Source: Gammaproteobacteria bacterium UBA2955
Lineage (GTDB): Bacteria > Pseudomonadota > Gammaproteobacteria > Pseudomonadales > Azotimanducaceae
Assembly (NCBI GenBank): GCA_002348825.1
Contig: DEBN01000093.1
Coordinates: forward strand, 1 to 7,435
Direction of reading: 5' to 3'
DNA length: 7,435 bases
The notes beneath the pieces were generated by a model. That model searched no databases and had not been told where the DNA came from. It was given only the letters and a program-made list of their open reading frames with translations. Position 1 is the stretch's first letter; the number at the start of each line of letters is the position of its first letter. The position numbers were made by a program, and so were the translations under genes. Shown in pieces: positions 5,652-7,435 of this stretch.

Positions 5652-6914
5652 ATGCCTCAATCACCAGTAAAAAAACTCACCGATGGTGTAAGTATCTATT
5701 CTCGGTCTTGGACGAAGAAAGACGGAACCACATCCCACTCATATCAGTTGTTTATCTGGCAACCGAAGTTAAAAAAACGCGCAAAGATCACCCTCAAATC
5801 CACAAACAGGAAGGAAGCAGAGAAAGAGGCAATGATGCTATTTGCCAAATATGGTTCCAAGTTGGAGGACGGAACAAGTATCCAAACAAAAAGGAAGAGA
5901 GTTCCCAGTTTTGTTAAAGAATTCGTCGCATTCCATAGTCAAAGAGCAGATAGAGACCAGATTACCCACCATCGCGTCCGTGTCTTGGAGCACAACTTAA
6001 AGTCCTTCGTAAGACTTTGGGAGGCAGAGAAGAAACTGGACTTGGATGACTTCATTCCAGTCTATGACGCGAAGTTTATTGAGTTTAGAGGGAAGGAAGA
6101 GAGAAGAGGATACAGGTGGGTAGGAGACGCGAAGAAAAGACCAATCACTAACCGGACTATGAATACCGAGATTGTGGTTCATAAGCAGTTCGTGAATTGG
6201 TGTATCAACAGAGGTTATTGCGTTAAGAGAATTGAGTGTGCGGAGGTCAAACAAGAGAAAGCAAATTACCCCTTCCCCAACGACTACTACAACAAGTTGT
6301 TGAGTGTTGCGAGGAAGGACATAGAGACATCTAAACACAGATACAAATGGAGCAAGATGAACTACTACACCATCATCTTGTTGATCAACCGAATTGGTTG
6401 TCGTGTAGCAGAAGTAAAGAACCTTGAGTGGAAACACATAAGGAAGACCAAGGACGGAACCAGATTGTTCCTATACGGAAAGAACAAGGAAAGAGACATC
6501 ATCATCCCCGATAGAGTTGCGGAATACCTTGAGAGGTTAAGAGGATCTAAGAGAGTAGAAGGAAAGAAATGGGAATGGAATGAGAAAGACTATCCATACC
6601 TATTTTCTGCGTGGATGAGTTCATCTAGGAATGTTCATTTTGATACGGACATAAGAAGATCGTGGATGGAAAAGATTGGGATTGAGAACCCAGAGAAGTG
6701 GGTCTATACAACATTCCGTCATAAGTTCATTACTGAAGCATTACTTGCGGGAGTTCATTCTCTCACAATCGCAAAGTATGTTGGCACCAGTCAAAATATG
6801 ATTGAGAAGACATATGAGGGTCTCATACCAAAAGACATCTTTAATATGGTCTTTAAGGACGCACCAGTAGCGAGTCTGGAAAGTAAAGAAACATTACCTA
6901 AGTTCTTACAATAG
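5652..6914 (+). CDS. Tyrosine recombinase (site-specific integrase)
   Basis: Integrase of 420 residues expected to catalyse insertion and excision of the element. The N-terminus (about 10-65, with VSIYSRSW and KITLKSTNRKEAEKEA) resembles the small beta-sheet arm-binding domain of phage and island integrases. A helical core-binding region follows (about 85-200), then the catalytic domain (about 205-400). Catalytic candidates are Arg251 (NRIGCRVAEVKNLEW), Lys277 (YGKNKER), Arg356 (YTTFRHKF) and nucleophile Tyr388 (MIEKTYEGL). The 32-residue spacing from Arg356 to Tyr388 equals that in XerD. The usual HxxR histidine is Thr353, and the usual GH histidine is Thr379 (VGTSQ). The start is ATG at 5652, with no visible Shine-Dalgarno; an in-frame stop at 5598-5600 limits extension. 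About 25 of 33 arginines are AGA or AGG, unlike the neighbouring core genes. It is probably intact. Confidence 0.93.
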   Translation: MPQSPVKKLTDGVSIYSRSWTKKDGTTSHSYQLFIWQPKLKKRAKITLKSTNRKEAEKEAMMLFAKYGSKLEDGTSIQTKRKRVPSFVKEFVAFHSQRADRDQITHHRVRVLEHNLKSFVRLWEAEKKLDLDDFIPVYDAKFIEFRGKEERRGYRWVGDAKKRPITNRTMNTEIVVHKQFVNWCINRGYCVKRIECAEVKQEKANYPFPNDYYNKLLSVARKDIETSKHRYKWSKMNYYTIILLINRIGCRVAEVKNLEWKHIRKTKDGTRLFLYGKNKERDIIIPDRVAEYLERLRGSKRVEGKKWEWNEKDYPYLFSAWMSSSRNVHFDTDIRRSWMEKIGIENPEKWVYTTFRHKFITEALLAGVHSLTIAKYVGTSQNMIEKTYEGLIPKDIFNMVFKDAPVASLESKETLPKFLQ

Positions 6915-6938
6915 GAACCTGAAAATACAGAGAGTCTT

Positions 6939-7220
6939 ATGAAAAAGTTCATTGGAGTATTTTTAACCGCAGCGTTTATCCTCGCGTTTTTCCTATCGGA
7001 ATACGATCCCTACTATGGTTCTTGGGCATTCTATGCGGGGGGATCCGTGATGGTTGCATTGGGATTTGTTTACAAAGGTGAGGCAAATTCAACAAGTTGT
7101 TTCTGGTCTGGTTTGTTCATCATGTTGGTGACTTTTGTTGGAGCAAATGTCTCAGGAAATATTTACAGCGAGACTGCAGAAACCCTAAAAAAGCAAAGCA
7201 TAGGGAATAGTCAGGATTGA
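6939..7220 (+). CDS. Small three-pass membrane protein, unknown function
   Basis: I do not recognise this family. The 93-residue product begins MKKF and has three hydrophobic stretches at about 4-20, 28-45 and 55-72. They are joined by a short acidic/aromatic loop (EYDPYYG, 21-27) and a polar loop (KGEANSTSC, 46-54), and a polar tail runs from 73 to 93. The first segment lacks an obvious signal peptidase site, so it is more likely an anchor than a secretion signal. By the positive-inside pattern the N-terminus would face the cytoplasm. ATG at 6939 has an AGAGAG-like site just upstream (6929-6934). It starts 24 bases after the integrase stop on the same strand, so co-transcription is likely. 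Small membrane proteins next to integrases can be phage-exclusion or toxin-like genes, but nothing in this sequence shows that. Confidence 0.65.
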   Translation: MKKFIGVFLTAAFILAFFLSEYDPYYGSWAFYAGGSVMVALGFVYKGEANSTSCFWSGLFIMLVTFVGANVSGNIYSETAETLKKQSIGNSQD

Positions 7221-7328
7221 TGAGGCGATCGAGTCCATCTCGTTCTCGCTGAAAGATAGTATTTAATCCTCCACTCGTTTCACTCGTTACGACCCCTCCT
7301 TACACTCGGGGTAGATGTTTCTGGTGGA
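7221..7328. other. Convergent intergenic gap with CACTCG repeats
   Basis: This 108-base gap separates the membrane protein gene from an opposing gene. CACTCG occurs three times (7272-7277, 7281-7286, 7303-7308); the first two lie in a 9-base tandem, CACTCGTT then CACTCGTT. A 5-bp inverted repeat ACCCC/GGGGT (7292-7296 and 7308-7312) with an 11-base loop is present but has no adjoining T tract on either strand, so it is not a convincing terminator. Its function is unknown. Confidence 0.4.
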
Positions 7329-7435
7329 TTACTTCTTCTTTGATTTCCAAGTTCCACCATAAGAATAGGATTCTGGATACTGATCTTTGATGGTGTTGAG
7401 ACAGGACTCACAAAGGAATCTCCAATCCAGATTCT
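7329..7435 (-). CDS. C-terminal end of a small CxxC protein, cut by window edge
   Basis: On the minus strand an open frame enters from the right edge (first full codon ending at 7433) and gives 34 residues to TAA at 7329-7331. It reads NLDWRFLCESCLNTIKDQYP and continues to a lysine-rich end SKKK. The CESC pair (residues 8-11) with flanking aromatic and polar residues looks like half of a zinc-binding site or a redox CxxC. The other half, if any, is outside the window. Reality is supported by plausible composition, codon use like the integrase, and a basic C-terminus; of the other two frames, one soon meets a stop and the third is open longer but of unlikely composition. The family cannot be named from this fragment. 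Confidence 0.5.
   Translation of the reverse strand, partial: NLDWRFLCESCLNTIKDQYPESYSYGGTWKSKKK

Larger units (their letters stand above)
5512..7435. mobile_element. Left end of integrated genomic island or prophage-like element in ettA
   Basis: From just past ettA codon 8 to the right edge the sequence changes character. It is richer in A+T and in AGA/AGG arginine codons, has repeats beside a tyrosine recombinase gene at the very border, and carries genes unrelated to the core cluster. An integrase reading inward from one end of an element inserted in a housekeeping gene is the classic layout of site-specific integration. The exact left boundary is uncertain within about 5506-5526, because an attachment core shared with the host gene cannot be defined without seeing the right end. 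No phage structural, conjugation or replication gene is visible, so the type of element (prophage, satellite, integrative island) is open. Confidence 0.75.

Noticed and set aside
5597..5917. Open frame overlapping the integrase repeats and start in another phase
   Set aside because: The first part is translation of the repeats and the rest is the integrase in a wrong frame; the integrase frame carries the recognisable domains.
5997..6437. Minus-strand open frame opposite the integrase
   Set aside because: It is antisense to the integrase, with a valine-rich run arising from the opposite strand and no motif.
7183..7205. CCCTA/TAGGG inverted repeat near the end of the small membrane gene
   Set aside because: Five pairs with a 13-base loop, inside the coding region and with no T tract; probably chance.

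Overview
The window joins a compact block of bacterial core genes (about 1-5487) to the left end of what looks like an integrated mobile element (about 5512 to the right edge). The core genes (ispA, pgpA, thiL, nusB, ribD, nrdR, glyA), their order and their protein motifs point to a gammaproteobacterium, probably a free-living or aquatic one from the Pseudomonadales/Cellvibrionales neighbourhood. That placement is inferred from gene order and sequence similarity only; there is no rRNA or other phylogenetic marker here.

Layout. The 3' two thirds of ispA (isoprenoid chain elongation) reads in from the left edge on the plus strand. Convergent to it, and read right to left, is a tight minus-strand cluster: glyA - nrdR - ribD - nusB - thiL - pgpA. 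Its genes are separated by 1-10 bases or overlap by 20-26 bases, so they are probably transcribed together from upstream of glyA. It combines one-carbon metabolism (glyA), control of ribonucleotide reductase (nrdR), riboflavin synthesis (ribD), rRNA antitermination (nusB), thiamine diphosphate synthesis (thiL) and phospholipid synthesis (pgpA). The ribE, ribBA and ribH genes that commonly sit between ribD and nusB in gammaproteobacteria are absent here.

Divergent from glyA is a good ribosome binding site followed by only the first eight or so codons of ettA, which encodes an ABC-F translation factor. The frame then runs into A+T-rich foreign sequence and stops after 12 codons. Immediately beyond are four copies of GTGTCCCAA, a tyrosine recombinase gene, a small three-pass membrane protein gene, and the C-terminal end of an opposing CxxC protein cut by the window edge. 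The simplest reading is that a genomic island or prophage-like element has integrated into the 5' end of ettA. The attL side, probable arm-type integrase sites and integrase gene are visible; the right end and the rest of ettA lie outside the window.

Base composition and codon choice change at the junction. The integrase uses AGA or AGG for about 25 of its 33 arginines by hand count, whereas the core genes sampled use mostly CGN. The most interesting parts are the ettA integration site, the repeat array beside the integrase, the unusual recombinase active site, and the uncharacterised cargo at the right edge.
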